A DNA stretch of 31,257 nucleotides, from positions 1 to 31,257 of IMG/VR virus record IMGVR_UViG_3300010354_019952. One strand, given 5' to 3'. The notes under the pieces were generated by a model. The model saw nothing but the letters and a program-made list of their open reading frames with translations, was not told where the DNA came from and searched no databases. Position numbers and translations under genes: made by a program. The DNA comes from a virus. Positions 7,388 to 15,259 of the stretch are shown piece by piece (within the stretch, counting starts at the first letter, position 1; each line of letters begins with the position of its first letter).

Positions 7388-8302
7388 ATGAAGATTTATT
7401 TTAATCGCAGACCTACTCCTGGACCTTGGGGCGGTGGATCCAAAGTATTGTTTGCAATTATAGATGAATGTCTTTTAAGAAATCATGAAGTTTATTTCGA
7501 AGAAGACATTCATAGACCAATTGATTTTGATATCTTGTTTTGTATCGACCCAAGACCAAGCCAATTTGTTAATTACGAGCAACTTTTAAATCGACGTCTA
7601 AAATCGCCAACTACAAAATTGATTCAACGAATCGGCGATTTGGGTACACATGGAAAACCCGAACTGTTCGCGTTTTTAAAAGAAATAACTAAATTTCCAG
7701 ATGTATTAGTTTTCCCAAGTCAGTGGGCAAAGGATTATTTAAATCCCCCCAACGAAAAATGCGTAATTATAAAAAACGCTCCATTAAAGCAATTTTTGGT
7801 AGCTCGTAAAAATAAAACATTTTCTAAAAAGTTAGAAGTAGTATCTCATCATTGGTCTAATAACTCTTTAAAGGGTTTCGATACGTACCAAAAATTAGAC
7901 GAGTATTGTAAAAATACCAACAAAGCTAATTTTACGTTTATCGGTAGAAAACCAGACGACGTAGTTTTAAGTAACTATATTTCGCCACAAGACGTAGATG
8001 GCTTAGTGTCTTTTTTGCCCAAGCATGATGTTTATATTACTGCTTCGAAACAAGAAGCTGGGGCTAACCATGTTTTAGAAGCGCTGGCTTTGGGATTGCC
8101 TGTTCTTTATCATAAGGACGGTGGTAGCATCAACGAGTATTGCAAAGAATTTGGAATAGAATATAGCGACTTTGGCGAGCTTATAGACATAATTGAAAAT
8201 AGAACTGAAGAATTACAGGCCATCGCGAATAGAATGACATATCAAAGGTCTTCTAAAGACATGGCAAGAGAATACGTAGATCTATTCGAGGCTAAACCAT
8301 GA
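7388..8302 (+). CDS. Glycosyltransferase, GT4-like
   Basis: 304 residues, GT-B fold. N-terminal MKIYFNRRPTPGPWGGGSK carries the glycine-rich acceptor-domain loop. The donor domain begins near VVSHHWSNNSLKGFDTY, with NFTFIGRKPDD and the GT4 E-x7-E motif in KQEAGANHVLEALALG, followed by LPVLYHKDGGSINEYC. Although short for the family, both halves are represented. It sits between a methyltransferase and a deacetylase, fitting a glycan assembly and tailoring block, and overlaps the deacetylase gene by four bases (ATGA). Donor sugar is unknown. Confidence 0.85.
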   Translation: MKIYFNRRPTPGPWGGGSKVLFAIIDECLLRNHEVYFEEDIHRPIDFDILFCIDPRPSQFVNYEQLLNRRLKSPTTKLIQRIGDLGTHGKPELFAFLKEITKFPDVLVFPSQWAKDYLNPPNEKCVIIKNAPLKQFLVARKNKTFSKKLEVVSHHWSNNSLKGFDTYQKLDEYCKNTNKANFTFIGRKPDDVVLSNYISPQDVDGLVSFLPKHDVYITASKQEAGANHVLEALALGLPVLYHKDGGSINEYCKEFGIEYSDFGELIDIIENRTEELQAIANRMTYQRSSKDMAREYVDLFEAKP

Positions 8303-9003
8303 AAATTAATGTTAGCATAGACGATGTGTCTCCTCATCAATTCTCTTCGATAAAGGTACTGGATAGATGCTTTGAATTAATTCAAACGTTTCCTGATATT
8401 AAATTTACGCTGTTCGTTCCCGTGGCTTATTGGCGAACCGTAAAACCGACTACAACGACTAAGGAGCCGCTAAGACTCGACGCGTTTCCAGACTTTTGTA
8501 AAACTATAAGAGAATTACCACAACGAAATTTTGAAATTTGTTATCATGGTTTATTTCACGGTATTCCTGGAAAAAGTGACAACGATGAATTTCAGTCTAT
8601 TACTAAAGAACAAGCTATAGAAAAATTTTTAGCAATGTTTGAGATTGTTGAGCGAGCTGGTTTAAACGATATTTTTAAACCTGTTTTTAGACCACCCGCC
8701 TGGAGAATGTCGCCGCACGCGATTGAAGCCGCAAAAGAAGTTGGAATTAAAGTGTTGGCATTATCTCCCAAAGATTATGCTAAACAAACATATTGTGGCG
8801 CCGAGGAAACCTTTGAAAAGGTTGTTTATTTTAATTGCGTACCGCCATTCGAACCACTAAACGTTTATCCTGTTAATGAGATAGTTTATCACGCGTGCGA
8901 ATGGGATAAAAACTATTTGAGCGCCGATCTTACAAACGAATTAACAAATTGGCTAAAGACACAAACCAACGTTGAGTTTAAGTTTATAGAAGAATTAATT
9001 TAA
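8299..9003 (+). CDS. Polysaccharide deacetylase-like (NodB superfamily)
   Basis: 234 residues. The N-terminal INVSIDDVSPHQ supplies the catalytic and metal Asp pair (D8, D9); CYHGLFHG supplies H83-x3-H87, the metal-binding histidines of carbohydrate esterase family 4-type enzymes; and FRPPAWRMSPHAIEAA matches the R-x-P-P/W motif that follows. The final HACEWDKNYL contributes another histidine. There is no signal peptide, so unlike most secreted deacetylases it would work in the cytoplasm, probably on a nucleotide sugar or lipid-linked sugar made by the surrounding genes. ATGA overlap with the glycosyltransferase upstream; one base separates it from the next gene. Fold confident, substrate inferred. 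Confidence 0.8.
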   Translation: MKINVSIDDVSPHQFSSIKVLDRCFELIQTFPDIKFTLFVPVAYWRTVKPTTTTKEPLRLDAFPDFCKTIRELPQRNFEICYHGLFHGIPGKSDNDEFQSITKEQAIEKFLAMFEIVERAGLNDIFKPVFRPPAWRMSPHAIEAAKEVGIKVLALSPKDYAKQTYCGAEETFEKVVYFNCVPPFEPLNVYPVNEIVYHACEWDKNYLSADLTNELTNWLKTQTNVEFKFIEELI

Positions 9004-9004
9004 T

Positions 9005-9640
9005 ATGGGAAAATCCGACGAATTTGTTTTTGCAGAATATCGTAAGTTATTGAATGATTCCTTACCAGTTTCTTTGAATTCAGTAGCTTTTTTGGGATTT
9101 TCGCAAGAAAATAATTTTACAAGAAACTTTAATGTTTCAACGCGGCATTTTTATGATTTGTCTTTAGGCAACTGGAATATAAATGACGCGTGGAAACTGG
9201 AACAAAATTACGATTTTATCGTATGCACTCGTTGCGCTTATTTTAGTAAGAATCCAAAAGATTTTATTCAAAGGTGTAAAGACAACTTAACGATAGGTGG
9301 ACAAGCTCTAATTGATTGGGGACTCGGCGACCACTGGAGATTCAAAGATTATAAGGTAGGTTGGGTTAGAAACGGCGAACACGAATTTGCTTATAACCAA
9401 AATAATTTTTTGTATTCTTGTTTTTGGAATGAAGAACTAACAAATCACTCTGAAGTCCAGGGTTTTTGGAACGCGGTAAAAAACAGTTCGACATTCGGCT
9501 ACAAAGACACCGACGTTTTAAATGACGTCGTTAGAAGGGAAGTTCCAGAATTAGTAGAATACGATTGTAAAAAAATTGCCACAAAATTTCTTTGGCCAGA
9601 ATCACCGCAACTGTATATAATGACGCTTATAGAAAAATGA
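9005..9640 (+). CDS. Probable SAM-dependent methyltransferase (degenerate motif I)
   Basis: 211 residues with the outline of a class I methyltransferase. SVAFLGFSQENNF occupies motif I but lacks the usual G-x-G pattern. YDFIVCTRCAYFSKNPKDF matches the strand 4 and post-motif region of type 11 enzymes, and TIGGQALIDWGLGDHW matches the strand 5 loop (consensus L-x-P-G-G). The region after it is rich in aromatic residues (WVRNGEHEFAYNQNNFLYSC). Position between the deacetylase and an FkbM-type methyltransferase supports sugar modification. It may bind SAM weakly or have lost activity. It overlaps the next gene by four bases. Confidence 0.6.
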   Translation: MGKSDEFVFAEYRKLLNDSLPVSLNSVAFLGFSQENNFTRNFNVSTRHFYDLSLGNWNINDAWKLEQNYDFIVCTRCAYFSKNPKDFIQRCKDNLTIGGQALIDWGLGDHWRFKDYKVGWVRNGEHEFAYNQNNFLYSCFWNEELTNHSEVQGFWNAVKNSSTFGYKDTDVLNDVVRREVPELVEYDCKKIATKFLWPESPQLYIMTLIEK

Positions 9641-10242
9641 CTTTACGAAGTTACAAGAACATATACGATGCGTGCGTCCAATTCTCACAAGACAAATCCA
9701 TAAAAACAATAGTAGACTTAGGCGCCCGCCACGGTGAAGGCTACGAGCTTTTTGGAATTCATCATCCTGATGCATCTTATACTTTTGTAGAACCTTCAAA
9801 TAGATGCATACCAAACATTAATCAACTTATTAGAAAATATCCTGAAGCCAAGCTGACGCTAATAGATGGCGTTTTAGGAACGAGCAATGGCGAAACTAGG
9901 TTCTATCAACTTGAAAATGATAACGATCAATCAGGTAATTTATTTTCTAATCGCAATGGTCAATATGGGCGTTCCTCTGAGTGCGTTGTAAAAACTTACG
10001 ATTATCGGCCTATTTTTACTCATATTGATTTTGTTAAGTGCAATATCGAAGGAGCAGAATATCAATTGATTGAAGAGGGGTTCTTCGATATTGTGAACTC
10101 CTTTGTCATGGAAGTGCACAACGTTCATGTACCTAACAAAAACTATCGTAATGCCGTTTCGGCGTTGAGCGATAAGTTTGATTTGACCGTGTGGGGCGAT
10201 GTCAATTACAAATATTGTTTCATAAACGGACAAAAGAAATGA
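9637..10242 (+). CDS. FkbM-family methyltransferase
   Basis: 201 residues from ATG 9637, which overlaps the previous stop (ATGA). The frame is open further upstream to a TTG at 9592, but that would overlap the neighbour by 49 bases and adds nothing family-like. Motif I is TIVDLGARHGEG, then YTFVEPSN is the acidic strand 2 end, and IDFVKCNIEGAEYQLIEEG is the diagnostic FkbM block (usual form DfiKiDvEGaE). FkbM-type enzymes O-methylate sugars or polyketides, and in LPS/O-antigen clusters they commonly methylate a glycosyl residue. Third methyltransferase-type gene within 3.6 kb. Substrate unknown. Confidence 0.85.
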   Translation: MTLRSYKNIYDACVQFSQDKSIKTIVDLGARHGEGYELFGIHHPDASYTFVEPSNRCIPNINQLIRKYPEAKLTLIDGVLGTSNGETRFYQLENDNDQSGNLFSNRNGQYGRSSECVVKTYDYRPIFTHIDFVKCNIEGAEYQLIEEGFFDIVNSFVMEVHNVHVPNKNYRNAVSALSDKFDLTVWGDVNYKYCFINGQKK

Positions 10243-11177
10243 TCAACGCGTTTTATATTGAAGACATGACGTCGTTACGTTATGCTATTCCTTTTATAAA
10301 AACGTCGAAGAGGTTGTTAGATAGCAATATTTTGTTGATTTATAACGATTCTGTTAATTCTCACAAGTATAACTCAATTAGAAATCATTATGAAAAGCTG
10401 TTGAAAATTTGTGAAGAGAATGGAGTCGAGTGTATAAATCAAAAAGAATTTAAAAAAAATAGCGTAAAAGTACGTAATCTTTTTTGTGTAGAGAATACTT
10501 CTAAAGATATTAATTGCGAAAACTATTATTCTTTTCAACATGGATTTGATTGGGCAGTACTTTATAAAAATAAAAGAAACGCAACGTATATAGTTTCTGA
10601 AGATTACTTTAAGTCTTCTATAGAAGCTTTGGGATTAAAAGCTGTTGTGTCGCCCATGCCTGTCGTATTTTGGGATTGGGCTTATTACGTTGAAAAAATT
10701 AAATCTCAATCTTTAGATTTAAAAACTAAGACGGCGACGATGTTTTATCCCGAAGAGGGAAGTAAAGATCTTTTCAAGAAGATACACGAAAAATTAAAGG
10801 ATTCGGGTTATAAAATTTACATTAAGCAACGCAAAAAAAACCAATTAGTTCCTGGCGAATTTAGCAACATTTTTTATGATGATCTTTGGTATCCAACCGA
10901 GTCGATATTACTACCGCTAATTAGCGATTTTTCTGTAGGTTTTGGAACGTCGGCTTATACTGACTTAATTCATCTAAATAGAAACTTCGTCGACCTATGC
11001 ATACCAGACTATTCTAAGAAATATTACAAGTCACAAGTTAGTAACTTAATATCTATAACAAACGATTTTTACGAAAATTTTTGTAAACTAGGTTTTAGCG
11101 AGATTACTTTAGAAGAAAAGCTAACAGACCCTTGTGACTTACAAAAAATTAAAGATTTTTTGATTCAGCTATTTTAG
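10239..11177 (+). CDS. Uncharacterised protein, possible GT-B / CDP-glycerol transferase-like enzyme
   Basis: 312 residues from ATG 10239, overlapping the FkbM stop by four bases; a GTG further upstream is in frame but less likely. I cannot place it firmly. The layout looks like two Rossmann domains: an N-terminal half with repeated beta/alpha units and YYSFQHGFDWAVLY, and a C-terminal half with ATMFYPEEGSKDLF and IYIKQRKKN. It ends with PTESILLPLISDFSVGFGTSAYTDLI, which resembles the donor-site end of CDP-glycerol glycerophosphotransferases and related GT-B enzymes. No membrane helix. Context, last in a tight block of tailoring genes, favours a transferase. Treat as hypothetical with a hint of GT-B fold. 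Confidence 0.65.
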   Translation: MINAFYIEDMTSLRYAIPFIKTSKRLLDSNILLIYNDSVNSHKYNSIRNHYEKLLKICEENGVECINQKEFKKNSVKVRNLFCVENTSKDINCENYYSFQHGFDWAVLYKNKRNATYIVSEDYFKSSIEALGLKAVVSPMPVVFWDWAYYVEKIKSQSLDLKTKTATMFYPEEGSKDLFKKIHEKLKDSGYKIYIKQRKKNQLVPGEFSNIFYDDLWYPTESILLPLISDFSVGFGTSAYTDLIHLNRNFVDLCIPDYSKKYYKSQVSNLISITNDFYENFCKLGFSEITLEEKLTDPCDLQKIKDFLIQLF

Positions 11178-11255
11178 TTTTTGCTGGCTTTAGAAATACA
11201 TCAATTAACACTATTAAAAATTGAATTATTAATATGGGGGGTAGTGTAGCATACG

Positions 11256-12392
11256 ATGAAAATACCTTTTAATATTCCTGTCATTACTGGTAATGAACTA
11301 CAGTATGTTTCTGAAAATATAAAAAACAAAAATCTTTCTGGCGGCGACGGAAAGTATTCCACGCTTTGTAAAAATAAAATTTCAAATTTATTTGAACATG
11401 CTGTAAAAGTTTTTATGACGTCTTCCTGTACCGATGCCCTGGAGGCTTCTTCTATAATACTAGGTCTTAAGGCGGGCGATGAAGTCATAATGCCTAGCTT
11501 TACTTTCGTTACGACGGCCACTTCTTTTGCCCTTAGAGGAATCAATATAAGATTTGTCGATATCGATAGAAAAACCCTAAACATAGATCCAACAAAAATA
11601 GAAGAAGCGATTACTAAAAAAACAAAAGCCATAGTGTGCGTGCATTACGCTGGTATTGCATGCGACATGGATAAAATATTGAAGATAGCAAAAGACAATA
11701 ATCTGTTGGTCATAGAAGACGCAGCGCAATCAATGTTTTCTTATTATAAAGGAAAACACTTAGGTGGATTTGGCGATGTTTCAACTTTTAGTTATCACGA
11801 TACAAAAAACTTACATTGCGGTGAAGGTGGTAGTCTTATCATAAACAATGAAGCTTTTTTTGATAAGTCACACATAACTATCGATAAAGGAACGAATAGA
11901 AGACAATTTCTAGACGGAAATTGTGAAAAATACATGTGGTTCGACTTAGGTTCTAGTTTCGTTATGAGCGACTTAAGTGCTGCTTTTCTTTTTAGTCAAT
12001 TAGAACGTGGTTTGGATATCACTAACAATAGAAAGCGTTTGTGGAAAAGATACTACGAACTTCTTTCTGGTAACGAAAGTAATTTCGAACTACCTTATGT
12101 GCCTGAATATTGCGACCACAATGCTCACATTTTTAGAATTAGATTAAACGATGAAAAAAGAAGAGTAGAACTAATGAAGTTTCTTCAAACTAAAGGAATA
12201 AGCACTACTTTTCATTTCGTTCCCTTGCATTCTTCTCCGGGAGGAAAAAAATTCGGTAAATTTATAGGTAAAGACGTCAACACCACGTCCGAAAGCGAAA
12301 GAATAGTTAGGCTACCATTATTCGATTTGCTTACCGACGAACAAGTAGACTATGTTTGCGAAAATATTGTGAGGTTTTATAATGAGCGTTAA
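11256..12392 (+). CDS. wecE: dTDP-4-amino-4,6-dideoxygalactose transaminase (WecE/RffA-like)
   Basis: 378 residues, DegT/DnrJ/EryC1/StrS family, PLP-dependent, with the Schiff-base lysine K184 in FSYHDTKNLHCGEGG. Similarity to E. coli WecE is specific through the protein: IPFNIPVITGNELQYV, TSSCTDALE, GDEVIMPSFTFVTTATSF, IVCVHYAGIACDMD, GTNRRQF, and C-terminal TTFHFVPLHSSPGG with SERIVRLPLF. WecE aminates dTDP-4-keto-6-deoxyglucose to dTDP-4-amino-4,6-dideoxygalactose, the precursor of Fuc4NAc in enterobacterial common antigen and O-antigens. RmlA and RmlB, needed for its substrate, are not in the window. It is preceded by the largest gap here (78 bases), so a new transcription unit may begin; G6 at 11236-11241 is rather far upstream as a ribosome site. 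Confidence 0.9.
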   Translation: MKIPFNIPVITGNELQYVSENIKNKNLSGGDGKYSTLCKNKISNLFEHAVKVFMTSSCTDALEASSIILGLKAGDEVIMPSFTFVTTATSFALRGINIRFVDIDRKTLNIDPTKIEEAITKKTKAIVCVHYAGIACDMDKILKIAKDNNLLVIEDAAQSMFSYYKGKHLGGFGDVSTFSYHDTKNLHCGEGGSLIINNEAFFDKSHITIDKGTNRRQFLDGNCEKYMWFDLGSSFVMSDLSAAFLFSQLERGLDITNNRKRLWKRYYELLSGNESNFELPYVPEYCDHNAHIFRIRLNDEKRRVELMKFLQTKGISTTFHFVPLHSSPGGKKFGKFIGKDVNTTSESERIVRLPLFDLLTDEQVDYVCENIVRFYNER

Positions 12393-13185
12393 GATATGTT
12401 TGCCAGTTTCTCATCATTTTGATTCTAAAGAAAAAGTAAAAAAACTTAGAGATCTGGATCTTTATGACTTTTTAGAAGTGAGACCGAATAAGATCGATTA
12501 TGAAGAAGAAATAGAAAAACAAGTAGCATTTCATGCTGATAATATTCAACCGATACATAACTTAAAAGATGCGGATTTTAAGTTTGTAGAAAAGATTGCA
12601 AAAAATAAAAAAAATTTAGAAATAATTAGTTTTCATTGCGCTTGGGCATGCGACGAAATACTTGAAACAGGAATAGTTGCATATCCTGCTGGAAAAATTT
12701 GCACGCGCGATGAAATGTATCTTAACGCAGAAAAAAACTTAAAGATCATAAAAAATATACTAGGTAGTAATGTTTTGATTGCTATCGAAAACAACAACTA
12801 TTATCCTACTCCTGCGTATGAAAATGTTTGTGAACCTTCTTTTTTAAGAGACGTCGTTTTTAATAACAACATTAACTTTTTATTCGATAATGCCCATGCT
12901 AGGGTATCTTCACACAATTTAGGCGTAGAATATTTAGATTATAAAAATCAGTTGCCATTAGAAAAATTGGTTCAAATTCAATTTTGTCAACCTTCTATAC
13001 CTGAAAAAGCTGAAGAGATGGCGTTGGACGTACATGACGTACCAAACGAAAAAAATGTAACTGAAGTTCTAGAGACGTCTTTGAAGCACAAAGTTCAGTA
13101 TATAACGCCTGAATACTATAAAGACTTCGATAAACTTGTAGAGTTCTTAAAAACTTTAAGATCAAGTCAAAAAAAACTAGTGTAA
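12382..13185 (+). CDS. DUF692/MNIO-like TIM-barrel protein
   Basis: 267 residues; the pattern is that of DUF692, now called MNIO (multinuclear non-heme iron-dependent oxidative enzymes), or a close xylose-isomerase-like TIM barrel. Visible candidate metal ligands: H85 (SFHCAW), E136 (IENNNYY), D169 and H172 (LFDNAHAR, where DUF692 has LDvNN), D216 and H218 (DVHD), E244 (TPEYY). The HNLGVEYLDY stretch matches the DUF692 N-h-G-x-D block, but its usual following H-x-A-G is Q200 here (QFCQPS). Known MNIOs modify cysteines or other residues of ribosomal peptides with a partner protein; I see no precursor or partner. In this sugar setting a sugar isomerase role is the alternative. GAGG eight bases upstream supports the ATG, which overlaps wecE by 11 bases. 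Confidence 0.65.
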   Translation: MSVKICLPVSHHFDSKEKVKKLRDLDLYDFLEVRPNKIDYEEEIEKQVAFHADNIQPIHNLKDADFKFVEKIAKNKKNLEIISFHCAWACDEILETGIVAYPAGKICTRDEMYLNAEKNLKIIKNILGSNVLIAIENNNYYPTPAYENVCEPSFLRDVVFNNNINFLFDNAHARVSSHNLGVEYLDYKNQLPLEKLVQIQFCQPSIPEKAEEMALDVHDVPNEKNVTEVLETSLKHKVQYITPEYYKDFDKLVEFLKTLRSSQKKLV

Positions 13186-13192
13186 AAAATAA

Positions 13193-13222
13193 GGTTTTTT
13201 AAATATACTCTTTTAAAAAACC
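13193..13222. repeat. 11-bp perfect inverted repeat between DUF692-like and SDR genes
   Basis: GGTTTTTTAAA and TTTAAAAAACC are exact reverse complements around an eight-base loop (TATACTCT). It lies in the 53-base gap after the MNIO-like gene and ends nine bases before the GGAG ribosome site of the SDR gene. The stem is mostly A/T pairs closed by two G/C pairs, and no T-run follows the right arm. A weak terminator or processing site separating two sugar modules is possible, as is an operator. The left arm and loop also contain TTAAATATACT, loosely like a T4-type late promoter (TATAAATA), but I do not call it one. Confidence 0.45.
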
Positions 13223-13238
13223 AACTGGAGTTATAGTC

Positions 13239-13964
13239 ATGTCAATTAACGTTTCTTTAGAAAATAAGACTATATTAGTTACAGGCGCCCAAGGACAAAT
13301 AGGTTCAGACTTGTGTAAATTCTTAGAAGAAAAGAATGCAAAAGTAATAAGGGCAGATGTTAATAATTTTGATGTGACATCAGCAGATGATACGCGTGAT
13401 TTTTTTAGAGAATGTTTTTCTAAATTCGGTAACTTAGATGTCCTTATAAATAACGCAGGAATTCCTACTTTTGACTATTTTACTGAAAGAAAAAAAGAAG
13501 ACTTTTTAAAAGTTTTAGAAGTTAACGTGTGGGGTACCTTTAACTGTATTCGAAATTACGTAAATAATTTCGAAGAAAAAAAGCAAAAAACAGGATCTAT
13601 AATAAACGTAGGATCTATATACGGTTCTGTCAGTTGTGATCCAAGAATATACGCAGATATTGCAAATATGAGCTCAGAGGTTTATGGGGCTTCTAAGGCA
13701 GGTGTCATACAAATGACTAAACATTTTGCAGTACTTCTTGCCGAAAAAGGAATTAGAGTAAATTGTGTTTCGCCGGGCGGCGTGTTTAACGCAAAAAATC
13801 CCCAGCCTGACTATTTTGTAAAAAACTATAATGAAAAATGTCCAATGAAAAGAATGGCAAATACGTCGGATCTTTTAGGGGCATTTTTATTCTTTAGTAG
13901 CGATGCATCGAATTATGTAACGGGACAAAATTTGATAGTCGATGGAGGCTTTTCAGCATGGTGA
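13239..13964 (+). CDS. Short-chain dehydrogenase/reductase (PtmA-like position)
   Basis: 241 residues, classical SDR. Cofactor motif TGAQGQIG near residue 16, VLINNAG for the adenine-side loop, catalytic Ser in INVGSIYG, and Tyr/Lys in YGASKAG, followed by VNCVSPGGV and the C-terminal GQNLIVDGGFSAW typical of the family. It is followed by NeuB, an acetyltransferase, an aminotransferase and a cytidylyltransferase. That grouping resembles legionaminic/flagellin-glycan loci, where a similar SDR (PtmA) acts on a sugar precursor. A GGAG ribosome site lies upstream of the ATG. The SDR fold is certain; the sugar substrate is inferred. Confidence 0.85.
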   Translation: MSINVSLENKTILVTGAQGQIGSDLCKFLEEKNAKVIRADVNNFDVTSADDTRDFFRECFSKFGNLDVLINNAGIPTFDYFTERKKEDFLKVLEVNVWGTFNCIRNYVNNFEEKKQKTGSIINVGSIYGSVSCDPRIYADIANMSSEVYGASKAGVIQMTKHFAVLLAEKGIRVNCVSPGGVFNAKNPQPDYFVKNYNEKCPMKRMANTSDLLGAFLFFSSDASNYVTGQNLIVDGGFSAW

Positions 13965-14809
13965 CAGATAAAATGTTTAGAGATCTTAAGGGTCATGGTT
14001 ATAGTACAAAGAATAGATTTTATACTATAGCTGAAATAGGAATTAACCATGGTGGTAGCCTAGACAAGGCTTTTAGACTAATAGACTCAGCTGCCAAAAC
14101 AGGCGTTAATTGCGTAAAGTTTCAAACGTATATAACAGAAAAAAGAGTTTCTAAAGATTCTCCGATCTTTGATATTTTAAAAAGCTGTGAACTTAAAATG
14201 AAAGATTTCGAGTTGTTAAAGAAGCACTCGAATGACTACGGATTAGATTTTTTTTCAACACCATTCGACGATGAAAGTGTTGAATGTCTTTTGTCACTTA
14301 ATGTTCCATTTTATAAGGTCGCTTCTTTCGACGTAGTCAACCATAGTCTTTTAAAAAAATTATCAGAACAAAAAAAACCTGTGATAATGTCAACGGGCAT
14401 GTCGAACTTAAACGAAGTAAAGACTGCTCTTGCTATTTTAGGCGATAGTGTTACGACAACCTTACTGCACTGTATTTCAGCGTATCCTACTCTAGAAACT
14501 GATTCAAATTTAGCAGTTATAGATTTTCTAAGAAGTAATTTTGAGTGTGTTATTGGTCAATCAGACCATACTCCTGACATTAAAACTGCCCTGTATGCGT
14601 TTTTAAGAGGTGCTCAAGTTTTAGAAAAACACTTTAAGATAGACGAGCACTTTGAGTGTATAGACGGTTCTGTTTCAATCACGGAGTTTCAAATGAAGGA
14701 ATTAGTACAAAAACTTTGCGAGGCCGATCAAATTTTAGGAACTAGTTCTTTATGCGCAACCTCAGCCGAAAAAGAAACTCTAAAATATAGAAGATTTTCA
14801 AAACTTTGA
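13958..14809 (+). CDS. NeuB-family nonulosonate synthase lacking the SAF domain
   Basis: 283 residues covering the TIM-barrel of N-acetylneuraminate/legionaminate/pseudaminate synthases: YTIAEIGINHGG, CVKFQTYI, LDFFSTPFDDESV, YKVASFDV, VIMSTGMSN, LLHCISAYPT, VIGQSDHTPDI and VLEKHFKID. The enzyme condenses PEP with a hexosamine-derived sugar to make a nine-carbon ulosonic acid (or a shorter analogue). Bacterial NeuB proteins are about 340-350 residues with a C-terminal SAF (antifreeze-like) domain; this one stops right after YRRFSKL, where the linker to SAF begins. The next 43 bases and the GNAT gene leave no room for that domain. ATG 13958 overlaps the SDR stop by seven bases; GTG 13961 is an alternative. 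Confidence 0.88.
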   Translation: MVTDKMFRDLKGHGYSTKNRFYTIAEIGINHGGSLDKAFRLIDSAAKTGVNCVKFQTYITEKRVSKDSPIFDILKSCELKMKDFELLKKHSNDYGLDFFSTPFDDESVECLLSLNVPFYKVASFDVVNHSLLKKLSEQKKPVIMSTGMSNLNEVKTALAILGDSVTTTLLHCISAYPTLETDSNLAVIDFLRSNFECVIGQSDHTPDIKTALYAFLRGAQVLEKHFKIDEHFECIDGSVSITEFQMKELVQKLCEADQILGTSSLCATSAEKETLKYRRFSKL

Positions 14810-14852
14810 TGGTTTGTTGTTTTATATTTCGTTAATCTTTGTGGATCTTTAA

Positions 14853-15242
14853 ATGAAAAAATATAAACTAATAAAAAATACCGAAGAATATTGGGAGTTT
14901 ATAAGAAAATTAAGAAATTTAGACTCAGTTAAAAAGGGCTTCATAAAGCAAGAAAAAATTACGAAAAAAGAACAACAAGAATACATGAAAGAAAATGGGC
15001 ATAATTTTTGGATATGCCTGGAAGATCTTGAACCCGTAGGTTACGTAGGAATTATTGATGATGATATTCGCGTTGCTACTCACCCCGATCATCAAAAAAA
15101 AGGCGTAGGAACTTTTATGATAAACGAAATTATGAAAATATATCCTAATGCCTATGCTAAAATAAAGATAGAAAACGACGCAAGTATTAAGCTTTTTGAA
15201 CGTTGCGGATTCGTAAAAAAATATTTTATATTAGAAAAATAG
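14853..15242 (+). CDS. GNAT-family N-acetyltransferase
   Basis: 129 residues, a small GNAT. The acetyl-CoA pyrophosphate-binding motif A is RVATHPDHQKKGVGTFMINEI (QKKGVG fits Q/R-x-x-G-x-G/A), preceded by the PVGYVGIIDDD strands and followed by ENDASIKLFERCGFVKKY, the usual C-terminal motif B. In nonulosonate loci such enzymes (PseH, LegH-type) acetylate an amino sugar intermediate. Its position between NeuB and an aminotransferase fits acetylation of an amine installed by that aminotransferase. It begins 43 bases after the NeuB stop. Confidence 0.85.
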   Translation: MKKYKLIKNTEEYWEFIRKLRNLDSVKKGFIKQEKITKKEQQEYMKENGHNFWICLEDLEPVGYVGIIDDDIRVATHPDHQKKGVGTFMINEIMKIYPNAYAKIKIENDASIKLFERCGFVKKYFILEK

Positions 15243-15259
15243 CAATCAAGGAAATAGAC

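Noticed and set aside
11178-11255. tRNA or small RNA in the largest gap
   Set aside because: No cloverleaf or stable hairpin is visible; a sigma-70-like promoter could not be supported either, as spacing and boxes are poor.
15203-15259. TTG-initiated N-terminal extension of the class III aminotransferase
   Set aside because: Overlaps the GNAT gene, adds lysine/isoleucine-rich sequence unlike the family, and ATG 15260 has a good ribosome site.
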